The notes beneath the pieces are model-generated. The model was not told the origin of the DNA, did no database searches, and was given only the letters and a program-made list of their open reading frames with translations. From positions 1 through 11,314 of the forward strand of contig JWZX01002300.1 in the NCBI GenBank assembly GCA_001275005.1: 11,314 nucleotides of DNA. The letters run 5' to 3'. Made by a program: the position numbers and the translations under genes. Source of the stretch: Chrysochromulina tobinii. Its lineage: Eukaryota; Haptophyta; Prymnesiales; Chrysochromulinaceae. The stretch's first letter is position 1. Each line of letters begins with the position of its first letter. This document shows positions 1-7,305 of the stretch, in pieces.

Positions 1-1253
1 TAATGCCGTGAGCTAGTTTCCCCAGTCAGTCAGTCAGTTTCGTCGCGGTCCCCCCACGCTGCACGCTCACTCCATCACCGTCTTTCAAAGGACGGCTCCG
101 CTCCCCTCGTTCAACACAAGTACTGATTCGAGACAGTACTCGCTCGCTCGGGCTACTCAATTTCGCTAGTTTGAGCTTGGGTTGATGGTCCAACACGACC
201 CGCACTACGTCAGACAGGGTGGTGGTGGTTTTTCACCTTAAAAAGAAGGCGATGTGAAAAAGGAAATCCCACACAAGCCCTCTGTGTGTGCTCGGCCTGA
301 TTTTGCCGCCGAGTCGCACCCCGGCCATAGACGCCGCCGACGCTCGTCTTATGGCCAGTCGTCAGAAAGGTGACCTTGATGGCTGAGAGTGGCCCTGTCT
401 TGTTCGGGGACCACCAATTGACATTGGGTCAGTCCACCGACCCTGCGCACTCGACCGTCGCCCCGCACGCGCCGCGTGACTTTGGACTGTTTTGACGGTG
501 TCACTTTTGCAGCTGACTGACGGCGTGCGCGATTGTGCATGTGCCCGCAGGTCCTGCCGCCGACGACGACGACAATGACGTCGCCGCCGATCGACCGTGC
601 TACGCCAGAGCCTCGTCTCTTGCAGCCGCCACCGCCGCCGCATCCTCCTCCGCCGCGTCCACTGGCTCCGCACTAGACTGCAAGCGCCAGCGCCTCATCG
701 AGGCGGCTTCCACGCCAGCCATCGCCCTCGCCGCACCCGCCACGCCGTCCACCACCGAGATTCAAACTTTCAAAGGTGCCACACGAGGGGGATGCCGGGA
801 ACCACACGAGACACACAAGAACCTCACAAACCAACCTCAAAACCAACCCCACCCACCGACTCACGCGCCAGACCGTACCCGAACCCCGGGACGCAGTGCA
901 CGCGTCGCCACACGTGACACACCACACCACTCACCCCGCGATCAAGCGCGGAGGTGGTGACGGTGATGGCGACGGCGCCCAGACGTGGTTGAAGCGAGGG
1001 TGCGAGTCCGACGGCATCGTTGACGGCACTCCTCCGCATACCTGGCAGCGCGGAGGCGGAGGTACCGGTACCGTATGGGTAAGCGCCCTTGGTAAGCGGC
1101 TTCGAGGACCGCGAGCAGCTGTTTCATACGTTTCATACATGTACCGGGTACTGCAGTCCTTTGTGTAGCAGCACGCAACGGCGCGAGTCCTCGTGTGGAT
1201 CTTGAAACCCCGCCGGGGGCGCTGTGTTGGGCGTTTTGGGGAATCCACGCAAC
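1..1253. other. Left flank without a supportable gene
   Basis: I see no convincing coding region here. The open frames in both directions start at GTG or similar codons and encode low-complexity Pro/Ala/Arg/His-rich strings typical of GC-rich DNA read out of frame. Visible structure is minor: CAGT repeated four times at 23-38, TTTTTCAC at 229-236 facing GTGAAAAA at 254-261, a CCG-rich stretch near 610-665, CCTCCGC at 1031-1037 facing GCGGAGG at 1050-1056, and the palindrome GGTACCGGTACC at 1061-1072, about 180 bases before the kinase start. The right part is presumably the promoter and 5' UTR of the kinase gene. A 5' UTR intron cannot be excluded. Confidence 0.5.
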
Positions 1254-2918
1254 ATGCTTCGATTCGCTCGTCGCGTTTCGGCCGGCGCGGCGGCTGGCGC
1301 CAGCGCTTATGCCGCCTACGAGTACAACACAAACGAGGGTTTTCGTCGTGCGTGCCAGCTCTACTTTCGGATCGGGCCAGTCGTGTTATTATATCGCGCC
1401 GTGGAGTTCAAGCACGCACTGCTGCAACCGCCCGAAGACGTGGCGGAGCAGGAGTGGCGTGCGCTCGATCGCCGTTTCGCGGTTCCGGTTGTGAAAACGC
1501 TCGAGGAGCTGCAGGGCATGTACACAAAGTACGGCCAGATCGCAGCGGGCATGACCAACACGCTCTCACCCATTTGGATTGAGGAGCTGCGCCATTTGGA
1601 GGATGCCGTGCCACCTCGGTCCGTGGAAGTGGTGTACCGGACGATTGTGGAGGAGACGGGACGGCCAGTCGAAGCCACCTTCTCAACGTTTGATCCGGTG
1701 CCGCTCGGCTCCGCATCCATTGGCCAGGTGCACCGCGCCACGCTCGCGAGCGACGGCTCTGAAGTCGCGGTCAAGGTGCAGTACCCAGATTCGAAAACCT
1801 TCTTCCGCTCGGACATGTCCACGATCAAGAGCTTCTTCAAGCTCGCGGCGCCGGAGCAGCTGATCACGCTCGGCGAGCTCGAGCGTCAGTTCGAGTTCGA
1901 GTTTGACTACCGTCACGAGGCCGCCAATCTCGCAGAGGTCAGTGCCAACATGACGAAACACGGCTTCATGCCGCGGGAGGTCGTCGTGCCCTCGCCTCGC
2001 GTGGAGCTCTGCTCGGAGCGGCTGCTGGTCATGGAGCTCACGCCCGGCTGCAAGCTTCTCGACGGGCTGCGCCGCTATGGCGCCAAGCTCGCCGCCGAGC
2101 AGGGTCAGACCATCGAGGAGTTCGAGCTGGCGATGCGGCGCAAGATCGAGCGCGAAGGGGTGCCCGCGAGGTACGAGGGGCCATCGGCGGCGCAGATCGA
2201 ACGGTACTTGCGGCTCGCGCGCTGGCGCGACGCGCTCGTAAACTCGCTGATCGTGAGCTTCAATCTCGTCCTCGGCTGGGCATTCGGGCGCCTGGAGCGG
2301 AGGCAGACGTTACTCCCTCCGAATGCACCGCGGATGATGGATATCCTCATGCGTGTGCACGGGACGCAGCTGCTCGTGGACGGAGTGTTCAACGCGGATA
2401 CGCACGCGGGCAACTTTCTGCTCATGCCCGACGATCGGATCGCGCTCATCGACTACGGCTCGACGAAGCGGCTCAAGCGCGCCGAGCGCCTCTCAGCGTG
2501 CTGCATGTATGCTGCCTTGGCACGGCGCGACGCGGACACCCTGTACAACCTCGCGGTCGCGGGCGGCTACAAGAGCAAGCACATGGACAAGGAGGTGATC
2601 GTAAAGCTCCTCCGCTTTGGCAACGACACTTTTGGGCGCGATCTCCTCGGCGACAAGAACGTGGCGCAGTTCATGGACGATCTCAAGGCGCAGGACCCGT
2701 ATGAGCAGGCAGCGGACAATCTCGTGATGGCCGCGTTCATGAGCTTCCGGCTGCGTATCGTCGGGCTTGCACTCAACCACCCGGTTGTGTGCTCGGATTG
2801 GTGGGGGCGCATCGCCGAGAAGGAGCTCGAGAGGGAGGGCGTGCCCTATAGGATGTGGACGCTCGACTTTATGCGCGAGCTCAATAGTGCGACGATCAAC
2901 CTTGCGACGGTCAATTAG
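1254..2918 (+). CDS. ADCK1-like ABC1/UbiB-family atypical kinase, probably mitochondrial
   Basis: A 554-residue ABC1 (UbiB/COQ8/ADCK) protein-kinase-like protein; better-studied members support coenzyme Q or membrane-lipid homeostasis in mitochondria and plastids. Family landmarks occur in order: KxGQ as KYGQ (92-95), a glycine/alanine loop LGSASIGQV (151-159) in place of the alanine-rich loop, VAVK with the nucleotide-binding Lys at 174, the ExD motif E216-F-D218, hinge LLVMEL (257-262), catalytic loop NADTHAGN (380-387) and DFG-equivalent D400-Y-G. The PLG-type loop and the YNTNEGFRR segment near residue 24 are closest to the ADCK1 branch. The N-terminus MLRFARRVSAGAAAG is Arg/Ala-rich like a mitochondrial presequence. 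The start is the first ATG after an in-frame TGA at 1203-1205, with A at -3. Oddities: about 95 residues (270-365) separate the hinge from the catalytic loop, more than usual, and the first His of the HADPHPGN-type loop is Asn380. Family assignment is firm; substrate and activity are unknown. Confidence 0.93.
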   Translation: MLRFARRVSAGAAAGASAYAAYEYNTNEGFRRACQLYFRIGPVVLLYRAVEFKHALLQPPEDVAEQEWRALDRRFAVPVVKTLEELQGMYTKYGQIAAGMTNTLSPIWIEELRHLEDAVPPRSVEVVYRTIVEETGRPVEATFSTFDPVPLGSASIGQVHRATLASDGSEVAVKVQYPDSKTFFRSDMSTIKSFFKLAAPEQLITLGELERQFEFEFDYRHEAANLAEVSANMTKHGFMPREVVVPSPRVELCSERLLVMELTPGCKLLDGLRRYGAKLAAEQGQTIEEFELAMRRKIEREGVPARYEGPSAAQIERYLRLARWRDALVNSLIVSFNLVLGWAFGRLERRQTLLPPNAPRMMDILMRVHGTQLLVDGVFNADTHAGNFLLMPDDRIALIDYGSTKRLKRAERLSACCMYAALARRDADTLYNLAVAGGYKSKHMDKEVIVKLLRFGNDTFGRDLLGDKNVAQFMDDLKAQDPYEQAADNLVMAAFMSFRLRIVGLALNHPVVCSDWWGRIAEKELEREGVPYRMWTLDFMRELNSATINLATVN

Positions 2919-3628
2919 CGAGCACAACACTGTGGAGGACACACGGGGGCACCCTCTCAAGTAAGAATAGTGTTTGACGGGGGCGGCAGGGCGCGATCGA
3001 CCCGACAGTCGACGGTCAAGGCACGACAGAGCTCGGCTGGAGAGCGGGGATGGGGTCTCGGGGGAGGCGGATCGATGGCCTTAGACCTTTCGGCGCCACC
3101 GGCTATATGCTGCCAGTGGGGCAGAGCCCCCGGGCGCGGGCCTCGTCGGGGGGGGGGGGGGGCAGCACGAGCCGAGGGCCGGCGCGCGGCGGCCGCGCGA
3201 GAGAGCTCCCGGGCGGGGTCCGCGCGGCGCACAGTCGATCCTCGATCGGTTTCGATTCTATTGCCGGCGTCGGCACGGTTTGTGGCGTTCGATCAAAAAA
3301 GGTACACGTCCATCGTCCGCACTGATCCACTGTGGGACTCTGCCCGGTCGACCAGAGCAACGCCGCGACCGGACAGTGCCGGACAGTGAAAGCAGGAAAC
3401 GCACAGCGTCTGTTGCGTCTAGATAAAGAACGTAACGACAAATCGACGCGTGCGCGACCGACAACCGTCGAGCGCAACCGCTCGTCGTGTCACGTGTGTG
3501 TCCTTCGTGTGTGTCCTTCGGAGCCTTGCGCGCGCGCGCTCTCCAGGTCACCGGCTCCGATCTGCGCTCTTGCTCACAGATCCGTCTGCTTCGAGTTATT
3601 TACTTCGGTCTCGAGGCAGCGCACCCCA
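2919..3628. other. Convergent intergenic spacer
   Basis: This stretch lies between the stop codons of the kinase (+) and the Sua5-like gene (-), so it should hold both 3' UTRs and polyadenylation sites. I see no conserved protein on either strand and no AATAAA. It is GC-rich, with a G15 run (3148-3162), purine-rich GC blocks around 3170-3240, and a short direct repeat of GTGTGTGTCCTTC near 3493-3520. Confidence 0.5.
3148..3162. repeat. G15 homopolymer run
   Basis: Fifteen consecutive G residues in the spacer between two convergent genes. It is not coding. Such runs are length-variable and are error-prone in sequencing and assembly. Confidence 0.9.
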
Positions 3629-5036
3629 TCAGTCCTCGGGCTCGACGACGAGACTCTGTTCGTCGGCGCTCAGCCACGCCTCTCGGCCAGAGGCAGCCCG
3701 GAAGAGGCGATCCGCGACCGCAGGAAGTGCTTCGTCCGTCAAGCTCGATGAGGAGGGCGGGGCACGCCCCCCCCCCATGCCGCCCTCCGATGGGGGCATC
3801 AGGTTAGGCAGCAGCACGCAGCGTCCGCCGCGCGCGGTGTGCGCCTCGGCCCACCGGAGAGCTTCGAAGACCAACGCGGCCGCCTCATTGGCGTCCGCTG
3901 TGGGCGACAGGTCGCGGTACGCGCAGCACGAGCTCTCGAAACGTCGAAGCTGGCCGCCAAAGTCGAGCAGGACCGCGTCGCGCAGCGACAAAGCGCATGG
4001 GCGGTGGCAGCGGCGCGCCTGAGGCTGGCGCCGTGGGGGCGTGTGGCGGCGCCCGCACGAGAAACGAAGGCAGGTCGGGCGCGTAGTGTGTCAGCAGCAT
4101 GCCTGGCGCCACCATACCCGTCATTTCAGACGAGCCCGTAGCAGCAGCATCGGAGGCGGCTTCGTCAACGGGCGAGGTCGGTGGTGGATGCTTGAGAGCC
4201 TGCTTGGGAGGCTGGATGCGCAGCTTGAAGCCCGTCGGCGTGGCAGCGAGCCAGCGCACGAGCTCTGCCTCGGGCACGCCGCCCCGTCGTAGCAGCAGTA
4301 GTTCGCTGGCTGCCGCATCCAACTTGAGGACCGTGCTCTCGATCCCCACGTCACAACATGTCGAGGGTGCGCCTGCGCTCGCCTTGTCAGGGTTGAGGAC
4401 TAGGATGGGGTGTGCGCCAAGATCATCCATCACGTGTTCAGGCCTCGTCGGGCTCACGTGGCCGAAACGGTTGGCGCTCGGCGCGGCCACGGGCACCGCC
4501 GCGGCACTGAGCAGCTCGAGGGCTCGTGTGTGCTTCGGCATTCGCACGCCCACCCAGCCGGTCCCGGCGGTGACAGCTGGTGGCAGAGCCGGGCACGCGG
4601 GCGCGACGAGCGTCAGCGGGCCAGGCCAGAAGGACGCCATCAGCTGGCGCATGAGCGCGAGTCCCTTGGCATCGAGCATCACCAGCGCCTCCGCGGCAGC
4701 AGGAGTTGACACGTGCACGATGAGAGGATCCGAGCGAGGCCGGCCCTTGACGGTGAAGATACTAGCGACAGCGTCCGCGTCAAAGGCGTGCGCACCGAGG
4801 CCGTACACCGTCTCGGTCGGAAAAGCGACTAGCCTCCCGGCACGCAGTGCCTCCGCCGCCTCGTCAATGGAGTCGATGAAGCGACCGCGCTGATCTGGTG
4901 GCGGCTGCCGCAGCACGGCCGCTGGTGGACGGCGCGTGGCGGCTGCAAACAGACGCGCCGGCACGCCGGTTCGGCGTAAACAACACGGGATCATGGCTAC
5001 CGAGATCGCCACTGATGCCAAGGCTATGGCCGCCAT
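3629..5036 (-). CDS. Sua5/YrdC-type threonylcarbamoyl-AMP synthase, two exons
   Basis: Probable L-threonylcarbamoyladenylate synthase, which makes threonylcarbamoyl-AMP from Thr, bicarbonate and ATP for the t6A modification at position 37 of ANN-decoding tRNAs. Exon 1 (5036-4059) encodes the YrdC domain, residues about 55-265: PTETVYGL (73-80), KGRP (97-100), SAN (187-189) and ESTV (233-236). It is followed by the Sua5 linker PGMLLTHYAPDLP (311-323). The C-terminal Sua5 domain continues only in another frame, from AVLLDFGG through YRDLSP, EAA..VFEALRW and DRLFRAAS. Removing a 40-nt GT-AG intron (4019-4058) after Leu326 joins the two in frame and gives 455 residues, within the Sua5 range. The start is ATG at 5036, with an in-frame TGA six bases upstream; Met15 is an alternative. 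The Arg-rich N-terminal extension could be an organelle-targeting peptide. KGRP is followed by RSDP rather than the common xxNP. Ten consecutive C on the + strand (3767-3776) encode a Gly-rich turn in exon 2. Confidence 0.88.
4019..4058 (-). other. Candidate 40-nt GT-AG intron in the Sua5-like gene
   Basis: On the - strand this segment begins GTGCGG and ends CCTCAG, with a C-rich 3' half. Its removal changes the frame by one base and connects the YrdC domain plus linker to the Sua5 C-terminal domain, at phase 0 after Leu326. Donors of GTGCG type occur in some GC-rich algae. Without splicing, the first frame runs on as unrelated sequence and stops at 3885. The alternative is a +1 indel, real or from sequencing, somewhere between about 3990 and 4060. 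The frame break is seen directly; the exact intron is inferred. Confidence 0.55.
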
Positions 5037-5103
5037 GAATCAAGCTACCGGTACGCGGCTGCTGCTCGTGGGTTCATCACGCGACTTCACGCGAGTGTGC
5101 AAT

Positions 5104-5146
5104 ACGGCGCGCGAAGACGGCGCTTGAGACGGCGCTCAACGGCGCT
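5104..5146 (-). promoter_or_regulatory. Four GCGCCGT motifs upstream of the Sua5-like gene
   Basis: The + strand shows ACGGCGC at 5104, 5117, 5129 and 5139, spaced 13, 12 and 10 bases apart; the last three extend to ACGGCGCT. Read on the - strand these are (A)GCGCCGT boxes 68-110 bases before the Sua5-like ATG, in the 176-base spacer behind the fusion gene. Position and clustering suggest a promoter element, but in GC-rich DNA some clustering may be chance. The binding factor is unknown. Confidence 0.35.
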
Positions 5147-5212
5147 CGCGATCTTGAGACACAACGCACAGCCTTTTAAGGTTCCTCTTCACGCTCAAAG
5201 CGCGACTGGTTG

Positions 5213-6289
5213 TCAATCCAGTTCCGGCAGGAGCAGCGGGCGCAGCGTCACAACGAGCTCGCGACGTTTCGTCGAAAACTTGGCCATCGCACTGTCCTCG
5301 TCGACAGCGCTCGGGAGAAGCACCACGATCGGCGCCGGTCGGCCACGCACCTCAAGGCTCAGCTTCTGGGCGCTCAGGCTCAAGTCGAGGTCCGCCATGC
5401 CCTTCTCCGCATCGTCCAGATTGCGCACGACGATTTTCCAAGCTCCCGCAATCTCGGACTGAATCTCGGAGATCTCGACGTCCGGGTGCTGCTCGATCGA
5501 GGCAGGCGCGGGCGGCAGCGCGGGGAGCGACGCGGCGGGTGCGGGCGGCGGCGTGGGTGTGGGTGGCGGCGCGGGTGCGGGTGGCACGGGCGCTGGCCGC
5601 CGGCCGCCCACCTTGATGACAGACTTTGTGAGAGCGGGTGTCGCGGGCAGCGCGGCAGGTACGGCGTCCGTGTCCGTTGGCTCGAGGCACGGCAGGACTT
5701 GGTCAAAAAAGGTGCGGAGCAAGGCGCTCTCGGCCGCGTTGGTGGCGTGGCCGAGCCCGTCGAGCGTGTGTTCAACGATCCGTGTCGCCGCGTGCTGCTT
5801 GCGCAGCATCTGCACGCTCTCGCTCATGAGCGCGTATGCTACCTCGTGGTCCGCTGTCCCATGGCAGAGCAGAATCGGCGTCTCTACGTTGGCCTCGTTC
5901 GCAATGCACGGCCCGGCCGTCCAGCCGCTGAAGCTTGCGATGCCTGCGAGTCGGGATCGATGGCTTCGGCCCGCAGCCAGCGCCAATGCGCCACACTGAC
6001 CGAAGCCGCCGAGCACGATTCGCTCAGAGCGCACACCCATCGCCTCGGCCTGAGCGATGATGGCGTGCACAGCGGAAATGGCTGCGGCAAGGCCGGGTAA
6101 CTCCATGCACGCGACGCCCTCTGCACGGATGAAACGCAAAGGTGGCACCAGCTCCAGTCCTACGGAAGCCTCCTCTGGGAAAGACCATCGTGCCCAAGGG
6201 AGCCCAGCGCCAGCCTGGTATTGCAGGTGAGCCCACGCTTCGCGCGTCTCCGAGCGACCGCGCAACCAAATGACCCATGCGTCGTGCAT
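5213..6289 (-). CDS. Acyl-protein-thioesterase-like (inactive?) domain fused to a PIH1-type CS domain
   Basis: A 358-residue two-domain protein. Residues 1-200 follow the acyl-protein thioesterase / carboxylesterase alpha/beta-hydrolase fold: first strand and oxyanion loop WLRGR (8-12), nucleophile elbow GGFGQCGALAL (94-104), the Asp strand LLCHGTADHEV (140-150) and the catalytic His in GLGH (178-181). The family elbow is GFSQGG, so the nucleophile Ser is Gly97 here (codon GGT) and the next Gly is Cys99; the usual HGLG oxyanion motif is RGRS. Hydrolysis is therefore doubtful. A Pro/Ala-rich linker (about 230-263) leads to residues 268-352, which match the CS-like C-terminal domain of PIH1 proteins (R2TP and dynein-arm assembly factors): WKIVV, DLDLSLSAQKLSLEV, LPSAVDEDSAMAKF and ELVVTL. 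The start is ATG at 6289, with an in-frame TGA just upstream. The domains share one uninterrupted frame. I infer a chaperone-adaptor or assembly role. The hydrolase-fold call is strong; the PIH1-CS call is good but made by eye. Confidence 0.82.
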   Translation of the reverse strand: MHDAWVIWLRGRSETREAWAHLQYQAGAGLPWARWSFPEEASVGLELVPPLRFIRAEGVACMELPGLAAAISAVHAIIAQAEAMGVRSERIVLGGFGQCGALALAAGRSHRSRLAGIASFSGWTAGPCIANEANVETPILLCHGTADHEVAYALMSESVQMLRKQHAATRIVEHTLDGLGHATNAAESALLRTFFDQVLPCLEPTDTDAVPAALPATPALTKSVIKVGGRRPAPVPPAPAPPPTPTPPPAPAASLPALPPAPASIEQHPDVEISEIQSEIAGAWKIVVRNLDDAEKGMADLDLSLSAQKLSLEVRGRPAPIVVLLPSAVDEDSAMAKFSTKRRELVVTLRPLLLPELD

Positions 6290-6300
6290 GACTCACTCCC

Positions 6301-6576
6301 CTATCGTGTGTGTGGTGCTGTGGTCACGACGATTTCTGCTGACGATTTCGGCGTTTTCTTCTCGCACATGCTCGCAAAGGCGAGGCTACCCGGCAGGCTT
6401 AGCCGGTACCGGCGGCTCCCCCCCGGTGTCTTTTTACCGGCTAGGTACGCTTCGACGCGGTAGCGGTTCTTCTTCGTCGGGTCGTTCACAGGGTCGTACT
6501 GACGCGTGATCAGGCATTTGTAATAGACTCCACCCCGCCGCGGCGACGCCGACGGGCAGACGTCGAGGCAGACGGG
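6301..6576 (-). pseudogene. Exon-like protein fragment of unknown identity
   Basis: On the - strand a frame stays open from just after a TGA (6579-6577) to a TAG at 6301, 91 codons with no ATG near its start. Its middle reads like real protein: GGVYYKCLITRQYDP followed by VNDPTKKNRYRVEAYLAG. The last 50 or so residues look less natural. I do not recognise the family. It could be a decayed gene or mobile-element remnant, an exon whose partners I cannot find, or chance. It ends 11 bases before the ATG of the fusion gene, so it overlaps that gene's likely promoter or 5' UTR. Confidence 0.3.
6400..6443. repeat. Inverted repeat / hairpin
   Basis: TAGCCGGTA (6400-6408) faces its reverse complement TACCGGCTA (6435-6443) across a 26-base C- and T-rich loop. 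The left arm overlaps the palindrome CCGGTACCGG (6403-6412). It lies about 115-155 bases upstream of the fusion gene start and inside the exon-like fragment. A role as a promoter element or RNA structure is possible but unproven. Confidence 0.45.
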
Positions 6577-7305
6577 TCAGCGTCGGAGCCGTTTTGCTTA
6601 CGCGTTACGGTCTACGTTTTGCTTTAATGAGCCGTTAATGAGCCGAGCAATCGTGTACTTGCCAAAGTTAGATATATGTTTGTCTGCCCCGCGAAGCGCG
6701 ATGGAGAACGCGAGACTCGTGAGTCGTGTCGACTTGCGCGATCCTGGTTACCGTGGAACCTACACTCACGCAAAGGTCGCATTCGACATTGCAAATTGTT
6801 ACGCTCCATTCGGATTCGCATTCCGCATTGACGTTTCTACAGTTCGCCATGCAGATGGCATCCGTACATGCTGATTGCTGTTATTCGGGCTTGTACGCCA
6901 TCGATCTAGGATCTTGGTACTTCGATGGCGGCGTGGCGCCTCGGCCGCGATCGCGAGTAGACCGGCCATTGGCGCCATCATGGGCGCTCGGTATACCGTT
7001 CTCCAGCACTCCCCCCATGCTCCGTCTGATGACTGGTTGACTGCTGCTTGCTTGGCTCAAGGCCGACACAGGAATCCTAGGTGCAAGATCAAGATTAAGA
7101 ATGGTGCTGGGCTATGCTCCAAAAGCTGAGCGATGTGCGATGCCACCTCGCCGCTCTGCAACTTGCGTCGCGAGCAGGTCGAGACTCAAAGAGCTTGCAG
7201 AGAGATGTCCCGAGTGGTTCCCATCCAGCCGTCCTCATTGTGAACGCGTAGAAGGAGGAGTGCTTCCATTGTGATCGCTGCGCCCGCCGAACCAAGAAGC
7301 GTTTT
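6577..7305. other. Intergenic region without a supportable gene
   Basis: This lies between the exon-like fragment and the end of the first channel gene. No open frame has a recognisable domain; the longest ATG-initiated one (6638-6874, +, 78 codons) looks random. The part from about 6590 to 6900 is visibly less GC-rich than its surroundings and contains short ATTCG/ATTCC-type repeats around 6780-6830. The right part should include the 3' UTR of the first channel gene. Confidence 0.5.
6624..6645. repeat. Two tandem copies of an 11-bp unit
   Basis: TTAATGAGCCG occurs twice back to back (6624-6634 and 6635-6645) at the edge of the less GC-rich stretch. The copies are perfect. The function is unknown; it may be simple slippage or a small insertion footprint. 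Confidence 0.6.

Noticed and set aside
535-960. + strand open frame of 141 codons in the left flank
   Set aside because: It begins at GTG, contains no suitable ATG, and is poly-Ala then His/Pro/Thr-rich without a domain.
1224-1253. GTG start for the ABC1 kinase
   Set aside because: It adds only ten residues without family similarity. The ATG at 1254 is the first after an in-frame stop and opens a typical presequence.
3767-3776. C10 homopolymer as the cause of the Sua5 frame break
   Set aside because: Conserved Sua5 sequence is in the same frame on both sides of this run, so the break must lie further upstream, near 3990-4060.
4099-4893. + strand open frame (264 codons) opposite the Sua5-like gene
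   Set aside because: It is Ala/Ser/Arg-rich and antisense to the YrdC domain, whose motifs are clear on the other strand.
5210-6100. Long + strand open frame (296 codons) opposite the fusion gene
   Set aside because: It is Arg/Gly-rich low-complexity sequence complementary to the conserved hydrolase and CS domains, with no recognisable motif.
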